From positions 1-39,945 of the forward strand of contig JAFTQC010000073.1 in the NCBI GenBank assembly GCA_017462965.1: a stretch of 39,945 nucleotides of DNA. The letters run 5' to 3'. A program made the position numbers and the translations under genes. The stretch comes from Clostridia bacterium. Its GTDB lineage: Bacteria > Bacillota > Clostridia > TANB77 > UBA1234. Positions within the stretch are counted from its first letter, which is position 1. Each line of letters begins with the position of its first letter. Of the stretch, positions 7,976-14,773 are shown piece after piece. The notes under the pieces are model-generated. The model made no database searches, had not been told where the DNA came from, and worked only from the letters and a program-made list of their open reading frames with translations.

Positions 7976-9757
7976 ATGAGAGCAAAAACACAAATAAAAT
8001 TTGGATTTGTTGATGTTACTGCAAAATCAGACAGTCAATTAAGTATTTCAGATAAACAATCATTTGTTGATTTGGAAGATTTAAAACAAGACGATATAGA
8101 AGAAATAAAATATGCAACACTAGAAAGAAATCAATTTGCATTAGATGGTAGTTTTGAATTAATGCCTGATGTATTAGATGATATGTGCTTATGGTCAAGC
8201 AGTATGAGTAATTCATCAGGCTTATTTGAAAGACCTCCTGTATTAACAATAAATTTTACTGAACCACATAGTAGTTTAGGTTTAACATTTCTATTTAGTA
8301 AAGCAGGAGACTATTGCAATCACTTAAATATAACTTATTATAATTCAAGTAATGAACTGATAAATGAAGCGGATTTTTATCCTGACAATTATCAATATGT
8401 TTGCAATAATATAGTAGAAAATTATCAAAAAATAGTAATAATTTTCTATGGTACAAATAATCCTTATAGATATTTGAAATTATATCAAATATTATATGGT
8501 GCAAATAAAATCTTTGAAAATGAAGATTTAATGGGTGCAGACTTACTTGAAGAATTGGATTTATTAAGTTCAGAGGTAAGTATAAATACTTTAGGATTTA
8601 AAGTATATTCAGAGGAAGATGAGTTCAATATTATAAATCCAACAGGCTTTTATAGTTTATTACAACAAAGGCAAGCTTTTGAAGTAATTGAAACATTACC
8701 AAAATTGAATAAAGAAATTTATATGGGTAAATTTTATCTTGATACCTGGAAAAATGCTGATAATAAAATTATGGAGTTTGAAGCAATTGATCTAATAGGA
8801 TTAATAGATAAAACAACCTTTTACGGAGGTATGTATAACAATATAACTGTTGAAGATTTATGTGAAGAAATCTTTACATCTGCAGGATTAGAAAGTGATG
8901 AATATGAAATACAAGAAGATTTAAAAAATATTCAATTAACAGGATATATTCCTATATGTACTCACAGAGAAGCATTGCAACAGGTTGTGTTTGCAATTGG
9001 TGCAATTGCTGATGATAGTAGAAGCACAAAAATTAGAATTTATACAATTGTGGATGAAGAGGATAACAACACAATAGAACAAACTAATATATTCCAAAAT
9101 ACAAGAAAAGTAGAACAAAATGAAATTGTAACAGAAGTTGCAGCAACAGCACACAATTATGTACAAGGTGGAGAGTCTGAAGAAGTGTTTAAGGGAATAT
9201 TAAGTGTTGGCAGAAATAGAGTTCTATTTGATGAACCTGTTTATAATCTATCATGCACAGGTGGAACAATAATTGAATCTAACTGTAATTACGCAATAAT
9301 AAATTGTACTACAGAAAGAGAAGTTATTGTTACAGGATATAAATATGTAGATAATACACAGGAAATATCAGTTGAAGTTGAAGATTTAAGCTCTACAAGC
9401 AAATTGAATACTTTAAAAATAGAATCAGCATATTTTATAAACAAAAGCAATGCTCAAACAATTGCTCAAAAAGTATTAGACTATTACCAAAAAACATATA
9501 AAACAGAATTTGAATTTATTGTTGAAGAGGAAAGTCTAACACAAGATGTTGCTATTGAAAGTAATAGCTTTAGTAGGCAATTAGTAGGGCATATTAAAAA
9601 GCTAGACATTAATTTGACTGGCGGATTTACAGCAAATGCAGAAATAAATGCAAGAGTAAGATTGTTGACAGTATTAAGACAAGTAGATTTGAATGAAAAT
9701 TATGCATCTATGTTGGTAAGAAATGTCTATATTAAAGAGGAGGTAAGCAATGGATGA
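7976..9757 (+). CDS. Tail-tip hub / tail-associated protein (gp27-like)
   Basis: The protein is ~593 residues from ATG 7976 (an ATG at 7970 is only three bases from the AAGGAG site, so 7976 with nine-base spacing is preferred). It is mostly beta-structured with an N-terminal domain carrying an SSSMSNSSGLF loop and a central region (FEVIETLPKLNKEIYMGKFYLDTWKNADNKIMEFEAIDLIGLID) typical of tail hub proteins that close the tube. A helix-rich insert with HREALQQVVFAIGAI is a common hub feature. No peptidase or lytic motif was seen. It overlaps the next gene by eight bases. Confidence 0.7.
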   Translation: MRAKTQIKFGFVDVTAKSDSQLSISDKQSFVDLEDLKQDDIEEIKYATLERNQFALDGSFELMPDVLDDMCLWSSSMSNSSGLFERPPVLTINFTEPHSSLGLTFLFSKAGDYCNHLNITYYNSSNELINEADFYPDNYQYVCNNIVENYQKIVIIFYGTNNPYRYLKLYQILYGANKIFENEDLMGADLLEELDLLSSEVSINTLGFKVYSEEDEFNIINPTGFYSLLQQRQAFEVIETLPKLNKEIYMGKFYLDTWKNADNKIMEFEAIDLIGLIDKTTFYGGMYNNITVEDLCEEIFTSAGLESDEYEIQEDLKNIQLTGYIPICTHREALQQVVFAIGAIADDSRSTKIRIYTIVDEEDNNTIEQTNIFQNTRKVEQNEIVTEVAATAHNYVQGGESEEVFKGILSVGRNRVLFDEPVYNLSCTGGTIIESNCNYAIINCTTEREVIVTGYKYVDNTQEISVEVEDLSSTSKLNTLKIESAYFINKSNAQTIAQKVLDYYQKTYKTEFEFIVEEESLTQDVAIESNSFSRQLVGHIKKLDINLTGGFTANAEINARVRLLTVLRQVDLNENYASMLVRNVYIKEEVSNG

Positions 9758-10298
9758 TTTAATATATGATAGAACAGCAAGTGATGTGGAAACAGCGTTA
9801 AATAATCCAGGGAGCAACACACATTTAAAAGGAAGCTATAACTATACTGATTTAAATAGAGTAGAGTCTTGGTGTGAATACTTGGAAGATATTTTGAAAA
9901 AATATGGCTTCTCTGAAACTTTAGTGATAAAAACCGATTGGAATATGATGGATTATCCAACAAGAACACATATAGATAGAATAAGAAGCAACATAGATAC
10001 ATTAAAAGAGTTCTGTTACGCATTAACTACTGAAACAATAATTTATGATAATACAATGAATTATGAACAGGCCAATGTATTAGAAAAGATTTTATATGAT
10101 ATAGATCATTATATAGAAGAAATTTCAATAATGTTGGATCTACCATATAATTTTGGTATGATGTTAATTCGTGATTCATATATAGAATTACCTGTGAACA
10201 CAGATGTAATAATAGATGAAAATGAAGTCCCTATGAATTATAACATAGGGATTTTACCTGTTCACAGAAAATATATTCATTTAGTAGAGGAGGAATAA
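9750..10298 (+). CDS. Baseplate or tail-tip protein of unknown role
   Basis: This 182-residue protein follows the hub gene and precedes the fibre, with a strong GAGGAGG site. It starts with a conserved-looking stretch (DLIYDRTASDVETAL..P) followed by YNYTDLNRVESWCEYLEDILKKYG and a helical middle, then a beta C-terminus. Similar short proteins occur between hub and fibre genes in Firmicutes siphophages and are presumed baseplate parts. I do not recognise an activity. Context supports a structural role in attaching the variable fibre. Confidence 0.6.
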   Translation: MDDLIYDRTASDVETALNNPGSNTHLKGSYNYTDLNRVESWCEYLEDILKKYGFSETLVIKTDWNMMDYPTRTHIDRIRSNIDTLKEFCYALTTETIIYDNTMNYEQANVLEKILYDIDHYIEEISIMLDLPYNFGMMLIRDSYIELPVNTDVIIDENEVPMNYNIGILPVHRKYIHLVEEE

Positions 10299-10301
10299 AA
10301 A

Positions 10302-11576
10302 ATGGCATATGGAGTTACTTATATAACTACACAAGGAGCAATCTTGGCAGCCAAAACCTTACAATCTAAAACATTAGAATTTTCAAGATTTAAAATAGGT
10401 AGTGGTTCATTACAAGAAGGAAGTGTAGCCGAAATAAAAGCCTTAACAGATTTAGTAAATGAAGAAATGGACTTTGATATAACTAAAATATCAAGAGAGT
10501 CTGCAACACAGGTTACTGTTAGAGGTTTATTTAAAAATACTGATGCTGAAGAAGGATTCTGGTTAAGAGAATTAGGTTTATATGCGATAGATCCTGATAC
10601 TGAAGATGAAATATTATTTGCATATATAAACTATGACTCTGAAGCGGAATATATAAACAATTCAATATCAGCGAAAAAAGAGCATTATTACGATATGATT
10701 ATAACCGTAGATAACGCAAACAATGTAACAATAACTGTAGATCCAAGTACAGTATATGTTACTGAAGAGGATTTACTTGAAAAAGCAGAGGAATTACAAG
10801 ATGATTATGATGCAAAATTTGCAGATTTAAAATCAATAGTTGTTGCACCAAATGCAGGAGCACATAACGCAATATATAGAGGAAAAGACATTACTGATTA
10901 CTATTATGGAAATGAAACATATAACGGTAAAACATTTAGTGAAGCTGTTGCTGATGGATCTTTCGATAATATATTCCCTGGTGATTATATTATAGGCCAA
11001 AATAGTAATAGAAAATATTTAGTTGCTGACTTAAATTATAGATTAAATTGTGGAGATACTGAATGCACAACGCCTCATGTTTTAATGATACCTGAAAAAA
11101 TAATGGGTACAGCAAAAATGAATGATTCAAATATAACAACTGGGGGCTATAAAGGAAGCAAAATGTACACAGATTATTTAACACCATTTAAGACTGTAAT
11201 AAATAATGACTTTGGAGCAGGACACATTTTAAGTCATAAAAACTTGCTAACAAATGCCGTCTCAAATAATGCATCTAGTGGTTGGGAATGGCTTACATCA
11301 ACAATAGAACTTATGAATGAGTGTATGGTTTATGGGCACAATGCTTGGGGAAGTCATCACGGATATGAAACTGGAATTGATAAAAGACAATTATCATTAT
11401 TCAAATTAGATCAAAGCAAAATAGTAGCAAGAAATGATAATAATGAGAGATATTGGTACTGGTTGAGAGATGTGGTTTCTTCTTCGAACTTCGCTAATGT
11501 GAGCAGCAGCGGTGGTGCGAGCAGCAGCAACGCTTCGGACGCTCACGGCGTGCGTCCTGCTTTCCTAATCAAATAA
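10302..11576 (+). CDS. Tail fibre / receptor-binding protein, DGR target
   Basis: A 424-residue protein. Residues 1-~160 resemble tail-collar fibre N-termini (TTQGAILAAKTLQSKTLEFSRFKIGSG...FWLRELGLYA). A short helical linker and a C-terminal domain follow, whose last ~35 residues are the variable repeat. The segment YWYWLRDVV ... GVRPAFLIK is the signature of C-type-lectin/formylglycine-enzyme-like folds (DUF6273-like) used as DGR targets. Variable residues are 401-403, 405, 407-409, 413, 415 and possibly 420; they are currently mostly Ser/Gly where the template encodes Asn. Diversification would change receptor specificity. Stop follows four codons after the repeat. Confidence 0.9.
   Translation: MAYGVTYITTQGAILAAKTLQSKTLEFSRFKIGSGSLQEGSVAEIKALTDLVNEEMDFDITKISRESATQVTVRGLFKNTDAEEGFWLRELGLYAIDPDTEDEILFAYINYDSEAEYINNSISAKKEHYYDMIITVDNANNVTITVDPSTVYVTEEDLLEKAEELQDDYDAKFADLKSIVVAPNAGAHNAIYRGKDITDYYYGNETYNGKTFSEAVADGSFDNIFPGDYIIGQNSNRKYLVADLNYRLNCGDTECTTPHVLMIPEKIMGTAKMNDSNITTGGYKGSKMYTDYLTPFKTVINNDFGAGHILSHKNLLTNAVSNNASSGWEWLTSTIELMNECMVYGHNAWGSHHGYETGIDKRQLSLFKLDQSKIVARNDNNERYWYWLRDVVSSSNFANVSSSGGASSSNASDAHGVRPAFLIK
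11470..11564 (+). repeat. DGR variable repeat (VR)
   Basis: These 95 bp align without gaps to 12238-12332 (offset 768). They differ at 11 positions, and every one is an A in the template. Nine are A to G (11503, 11506, 11509, 11514, 11515, 11521, 11524, 11527, 11538) and two are A to C (11544, 11560). None of the 69 non-A positions differs. The 3' part (CGGCGTGCGTCCTG) is the GC-rich stretch expected of an initiation-of-mutagenic-homing site. The segment has 55 G/C of 95, far above the genome. Confidence 0.97.
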
Positions 11577-11586
11577 TCAGGCATCT

Positions 11587-11607
11587 GACAGGGCTTTATG
11601 CCCTGTC
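11587..11607 (+). promoter_or_regulatory. Hairpin just downstream of VR (DGR target-recognition element, possible terminator)
   Basis: GACAGGGC (11587-11594) and GCCCTGTC (11600-11607) form a perfect 8-bp stem with a TTTAT loop, 22 bases after VR. In the Bordetella phage DGR a similar 8-bp hairpin downstream of VR is needed for efficient target recognition. No long T-run follows, so a role only as terminator is less likely. Confidence 0.75.
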
Positions 11608-11634
11608 TTATAACATAGTGATTGTTTGGTAGAG

Positions 11635-11663
11635 TTAAATTGATATAAAAAAAGTGATATAAT
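11635..11663 (+). promoter_or_regulatory. Candidate promoter for avd-TR-RT
   Basis: A perfect -10 TATAAT (11658-11663) lies 17 bases after a weak -35 TTAAAT (11635-11640). It would let the retroelement be transcribed separately from the late operon. The AAAGGAG at ~11683 is 18 bases from the avd ATG, an unusually long spacing. Confidence 0.5.
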
Positions 11664-11707
11664 CTTTTGCGAATAATTAAGCAAAGGAGAAATAGTATTA
11701 TTAGGTT

Positions 11708-12223
11708 ATGTCGGATATAAAAAAGAGTGAAAGAAAAGAGTCAAAATTAGAGGTAATACATAATGCATATGCCATAAGAAAAGCAGTAACAAAAATAGCA
11801 GAAAACAATTTTTATATAAGTGAAAGCAAGATTGAAAAAATGATTACAGAAAAAATAAAAATGTTTCCTGAAGATGATCAAGAGAGAGTAAAAGAAAGAA
11901 CAAGACAATATTTTAGACATCAATTAAATAGAGTAACAAATAGAACTCTTGATTTTGCGTGTGGCATTAGTGAACATCTAAGAATAGCAAATACAATATT
12001 TCCAACATATATGGCTGAATTTGAAGAACGAAGATTGGAAATGGACAAAGCTATGGCCTGTTGTAATGCTTTGCAAGATGAATTACAATATGCAGGTGAG
12101 TGTTTATATGCAGACCTTAACAAATATATGAGTATAGTATTAGATATTCAAAAAGAATTTAATATGATAAAATCGCTCCGACAAACTGACAATAGGTTTT
12201 TGAAAAATATTAAAAATAATTAG
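11708..12223 (+). CDS. avd: Accessory variability determinant (Avd), DGR
   Basis: This 171-residue, highly basic all-helical protein lies between the VR and TR, the usual place for Avd. The helical pattern (KLEVIHNAYAIRKAVTKIAENNF; TNRTLDFACGISEHLRIANTIFP; LEMDKAMACCNALQDELQYAGECLYADL) fits the Avd four-helix bundle. Avd forms a pentameric barrel that binds the reverse transcriptase and the DGR RNA and is needed for cDNA synthesis. The ATG at 11708 is the only in-frame start, since TAG precedes it at 11702. Its ribosome binding site is either distant (AAAGGAG, 18 bases away) or the weak AGG next to the start. Stop lies 14 bases before TR. Confidence 0.85.
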   Translation: MSDIKKSERKESKLEVIHNAYAIRKAVTKIAENNFYISESKIEKMITEKIKMFPEDDQERVKERTRQYFRHQLNRVTNRTLDFACGISEHLRIANTIFPTYMAEFEERRLEMDKAMACCNALQDELQYAGECLYADLNKYMSIVLDIQKEFNMIKSLRQTDNRFLKNIKNN

Positions 12224-12237
12224 TGGGTAATCTTTGT

Positions 12238-12332
12238 ATGTGGTTTCTTCTTCGAACTTCGCTAATGTGAACAACAACGGTAATGCGAACAACAACAACG
12301 CTTCGAACGCTAACGGCGTGCGTCCTGATTTC
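12238..12332 (+). repeat. DGR template repeat (TR)
   Basis: This 95-bp non-coding copy is the information donor for VR. It has 26 adenines, concentrated in AAC/AAT codons when read in the fibre frame: twelve Asn codons, nine of which are altered in VR. AAY codons can never mutate to a stop through changes at A, a typical DGR design. The repeat starts 14 bases after avd and ends at TTTC, after which TR and VR diverge. An open frame across it is only a shadow of the template. Confidence 0.97.
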
Positions 12333-12480
12333 ACATCCTATACATTTTTTTTATGGACTGGATTCCATCGTATAGTATTGGGAAAGGAAAGGAAAGGTTA
12401 TCCCTTCAGTTTGAGAAAACTGATAAATGCTAATCATTATGTATTTGGTCACGACCAGTAATACTATAAAAGTGATTTTT
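12333..12480 (+). ncRNA. DGR RNA spacer between TR and RT (structured)
   Basis: No gene is evident in these 148 bases, which fit the spacer of the DGR template RNA. In the Bordetella system this region is required by RT-Avd to prime cDNA. TATAGTATT (12372-12380) and AATACTATA (12462-12470) are perfect complements and could close the domain. Within it TCAGTTT/AAACTGA form a 7-bp hairpin with a GAGA loop, TGGTC-AC-GACCA is a palindrome, and GGAAA is repeated in tandem. Structure is inferred by eye. Confidence 0.7.
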
Positions 12481-13605
12481 ATGAATATTTTTTATGATGC
12501 AAATGCTATTTATGAAGCAGGGACAAAAGCAATACAAGGTGCACCTTTTAAATATCCATCACAATTATATGAAATGAACCAACTATTGCAAACAGCCTTA
12601 CTTCAAAAAGCATTAAAAGAGTGGAAATATAAGCCAACAAAAGGCAGAAAATTTACAATAAATGAAAGAGGAAAAATAAGACATATTACAACAGACAATA
12701 TGATTGATAAAACTATAAATCATTTACTTTGTGATAATGTTTTAAGTCCTGCTATTTCTCCTTATCTTATTTATGACAATGGTGCAAGTCAAAAAAATAA
12801 AGGGGTTCATTTTCACAGAAAAAGATTAGAAGTTCATCTACATCAATATTATAGAAAGTACAAAACAAATGAGGGATATATTCTACTAATAGATTTTAGT
12901 GGATATTATGCAAGCATCCCTCATAATTTGTGCTTAAAAAATATGGAGTCTTTTTTGAATAAAGTAAATGAAGATGAGAAAAAAGTCACAATGTGGATAT
13001 TAAAAAATTTATTTGAAGTGTTTAATATAGATAATAAAAACGGAAAAGGTGTTGATATAGGATCACAACCGAGTCAAAATATAGGAATTGCATATCCTTC
13101 AAAAATAGACAATTATATTAAGATAGTAAAAGGTTGTAAATACTATGGAAGATACACAGACGACAGTTATGTTATACATAAAGATAAAAAATTTTTGAAA
13201 CAATTACTAAAAGAAATAAAAATAATAGCAAATGAACTTGGCTTAATAATAAATGATAGAAAGACAAGGATTGCAAAAATATCACAGCAATTTAAAGTAT
13301 TACAGATAAATTATCAATTAACGGAAACAGGAAGAATTATAAAAAAAATTAGTCCAAAAGCAATAACCAGGGAAAGAAGAAAAGTAAAAGCTTATAAAAG
13401 ATTACTAGATAATAACAGAATGAAATATGAGGATATTGAGAATGTATTTAAAAGTTGGATGGCAGGAAATTATAAAAATATGTCTATGCAACAAATTACA
13501 AATATGTCTCAATTATATTATGATTTATTTGGGAGGAAAGTAACATGGAAAAATCATGGAAAATTACGCTATCTGATGGAACAAAACTTGAAAACCTTGG
13601 AATGA
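12481..13605 (+). CDS. DGR reverse transcriptase
   Basis: A 374-residue reverse transcriptase of the DGR clade. Motifs: RT2 LLIDFSGYYASIPH (catalytic D138), the DGR hallmark IGSQPSQ (193-199; [ILV]GxxxSQ, linked to adenine-specific infidelity), and the catalytic YTDD (225-228). A basic thumb follows (ITRERRKVKAYKRLL). It copies the TR RNA into mutagenised cDNA with Avd. ATG 12481 gives the family-like N-terminus (FYDANAIYEAGTKAIQG); ATG 12427 would add 18 unlikely residues. No clear Shine-Dalgarno precedes it, so expression may be low. The 3' end overlaps the next gene by 61 bases. Confidence 0.95.
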   Translation: MNIFYDANAIYEAGTKAIQGAPFKYPSQLYEMNQLLQTALLQKALKEWKYKPTKGRKFTINERGKIRHITTDNMIDKTINHLLCDNVLSPAISPYLIYDNGASQKNKGVHFHRKRLEVHLHQYYRKYKTNEGYILLIDFSGYYASIPHNLCLKNMESFLNKVNEDEKKVTMWILKNLFEVFNIDNKNGKGVDIGSQPSQNIGIAYPSKIDNYIKIVKGCKYYGRYTDDSYVIHKDKKFLKQLLKEIKIIANELGLIINDRKTRIAKISQQFKVLQINYQLTETGRIIKKISPKAITRERRKVKAYKRLLDNNRMKYEDIENVFKSWMAGNYKNMSMQQITNMSQLYYDLFGRKVTWKNHGKLRYLMEQNLKTLE

Positions 13606-13871
13606 ATGGAAACAATTTTATATCAGAAACGGAAGTTACTGAAGAAACTTTTAATGGTAAATTATCAAAGGTTATAATCGAAGGAACTGAAGATGGCAAA
13701 GAAACAAAACAAGAATTTGAACATATGGAATTAGTTCAAATAGTTCAAGAAGAAGATGGATATCATTTTGTGTTGAGAGAATTATCTGCTGAAGAATTAA
13801 AAAACATAAAAATGCAAGGTGATATAGAATATTTGGCAATGATGTCAGATATTGACCTAGAGGAGGTGTAA
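13545..13871 (+). CDS. Phage protein of unknown function, tail-lysis junction
   Basis: A 108-residue protein whose GGGAGG site and ATG lie inside the 3' end of the reverse transcriptase gene. It is beta-rich and acidic, with a repeated outline (WKITLSDGTKLENLGMNGNNFISETEVTEETFNGKLSKVII) and a helix SAEELKNIKMQGDIEYLAMMSDI. Proteins of this outline are frequent between tail fibre and XkdX genes of Firmicutes siphophages, also in phages without a DGR, so it is more likely a structural or chaperone protein than a DGR component. Function unknown. Confidence 0.6.
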   Translation: MEKSWKITLSDGTKLENLGMNGNNFISETEVTEETFNGKLSKVIIEGTEDGKETKQEFEHMELVQIVQEEDGYHFVLRELSAEELKNIKMQGDIEYLAMMSDIDLEEV

Positions 13872-13875
13872 TCAT

Positions 13876-14019
13876 ATGGCAGAACACAGCAAAAATTTTG
13901 AAAAGGTAAAAAAATATTATGATGAAGGAATATGGAATAAAGCAAGAGTCCATAACGCTGTTGGCAAATGGATTACAGAAGAGGAATACAAAGAAATAAC
14001 TGGAGAAGATTACGAATAA
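13876..14019 (+). CDS. xkdX: XkdX family protein
   Basis: A 47-residue protein following a GGAGGTG site. The sequence KVKKYYDEGIWNKARVHNAV and GKWITEEEYKEITGEDYE closely fits the XkdX family (a Tyr-rich N-terminal helix followed by the WIT-EEY-EITG-DY ending). XkdX proteins are small conserved proteins near fibre and holin genes of Firmicutes phages; their function is not established. A weak terminator follows. Confidence 0.85.
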   Translation: MAEHSKNFEKVKKYYDEGIWNKARVHNAVGKWITEEEYKEITGEDYE

Positions 14020-14042
14020 ACGCTTAAAGGCGTTATTTTTTT
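14019..14042 (+). terminator. Short hairpin with T-run after xkdX
   Basis: AACGC (14019-14023) pairs with GCGTT (14030-14034), followed by A and seven T residues. The five-base-pair stem is short, so termination is probably partial before the lysis genes. Confidence 0.6.
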
Positions 14043-14073
14043 GTACTAAAATACAAGAAAGGAGGCCAAGGTT

Positions 14074-14319
14074 ATGGAACATAGTTTTGAAAATGAAGTT
14101 CTTACAAGACTTACAAAAATTGAAACAAAGCTTGATGACTACTCTAAAAATAAAGAAAAAACGGACGATGCATACAACTTATCCAAAGAAAATGAAAAAG
14201 ATATTGAAGAAATAAAAGAAAAAATAAAATGGATCACAAGAACAATAGCAGGTGCACTCATAGCAGGAGTTATTGGAATAGCAATTTCATTGTTAAAGTC
14301 TGGTGCAGGTATGCCGTAG
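14074..14319 (+). CDS. XhlA-like haemolysin/lysis accessory protein
   Basis: An 81-residue protein with an AAAGGAGG site. A charged coiled coil (FENEVLTRLTKIETKLDD ... EKDIEEIKEKIKWITRTI) is followed by one C-terminal membrane helix (AGALIAGVIGIAISLL). This is the architecture of XhlA of the PBSX prophage, which works with a holin and endolysin in lysis. The following gene is a small membrane protein and the endolysin is nearby, which supports the assignment. Confidence 0.8.
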   Translation: MEHSFENEVLTRLTKIETKLDDYSKNKEKTDDAYNLSKENEKDIEEIKEKIKWITRTIAGALIAGVIGIAISLLKSGAGMP

Positions 14320-14331
14320 AAAGGAGTTATT

Positions 14332-14562
14332 ATGAAACAAGCGTGGAGTGATTTAAAAAGTTTTGTAACAATAGCATTTACACTTACGATCATAGCTTTA
14401 GTTTTAATTGTTGCAATAAAAGGCAACTGGGATATTTTTCAAATAGTATTTACATTGTTTTCTAATATAGCAACAGCAGTTTTCACTTATTTCTTTACTA
14501 GAAAAGTAAATGTTGAAAATACTACGGAAATTGAGACAACAAATGATACTAACCAAGAATAA
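14332..14562 (+). CDS. Holin-like membrane protein
   Basis: A 76-residue protein with two predicted membrane helices (SFVTIAFTLTIIALVLIVAI and DIFQIVFTLFSNIATAVFTYFF) separated by a short turn, and a polar tail with Thr/Asn/Glu. An AAAGGAG site precedes its ATG. Two-helix topology, size and position between the XhlA-like protein and the amidase fit a class II holin that permeabilises the membrane to release the endolysin. No family motif was recognised, so the role is inferred from context. Confidence 0.7.
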   Translation: MKQAWSDLKSFVTIAFTLTIIALVLIVAIKGNWDIFQIVFTLFSNIATAVFTYFFTRKVNVENTTEIETTNDTNQE

Positions 14563-14600
14563 AAAACGGCTTAAAATCGATTGTCGCAAGCCGTTTTTTT
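14562..14600 (+). terminator. Terminator after the holin-like gene
   Basis: AAAAACGGCTT (14562-14572) pairs with AAGCCGTTTTT (14588-14598) around a 15-base loop, followed by further T residues. The A-run on one side and T-run on the other make it potentially bidirectional. Confidence 0.85.
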
Positions 14601-14605
14601 ATAAT

Positions 14606-14676
14606 GCCGTAAAAAAATTACGGTTTCCATTAAATACAGGAAGAAAATTTAAAAATCTTCCTGTATTAATTTTTTA
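14606..14676 (+). terminator. Two further stacked hairpins before the lysin cassette
   Basis: CCGTAA/TTACGG (14607-14612, 14618-14623) forms a first stem. AATACAGGAAGA (14633-14644) and TCTTCCTGTATT (14656-14667) form a perfect 12-bp stem followed by AA and six T residues (14670-14675), a second strong terminator. With the preceding one, three hairpins lie in ~115 bases between holin-like gene and lysin. Confidence 0.8.
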
Positions 14677-14692
14677 TAAGGAGGTATTCGAT

Positions 14693-14773
14693 ATGGATGA
14701 AGAAAAAATCGAATTAACAGAAGAAATGGAAAAAGAATTATCAAATGGAAGGGAGGAAAACGAAGATGAGTAG
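14693..14773 (+). CDS. Very small acidic protein upstream of endolysin
   Basis: ATG 14693 follows a strong AAGGAGG site and encodes 26 residues, largely Glu/Lys (DEEKIELTEEMEKELSNG...). Its stop overlaps the endolysin start by eight bases, so it may be a leader that couples translation of the lysin. No family recognised. The real product could equally be just a coupling peptide. Confidence 0.5.
   Translation: MDEEKIELTEEMEKELSNGREENEDE

Noticed and set aside
10302..11469. A second variable repeat elsewhere in the fibre or another protein
   Set aside because: No other segment resembling the TR 3' GC-rich block or a GVRP ending was found by eye.
12234..12461. Open frame of 75 codons across the template repeat
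   Set aside because: It mirrors the fibre frame because TR copies VR; no ribosome site, and TR is a non-coding RNA donor.
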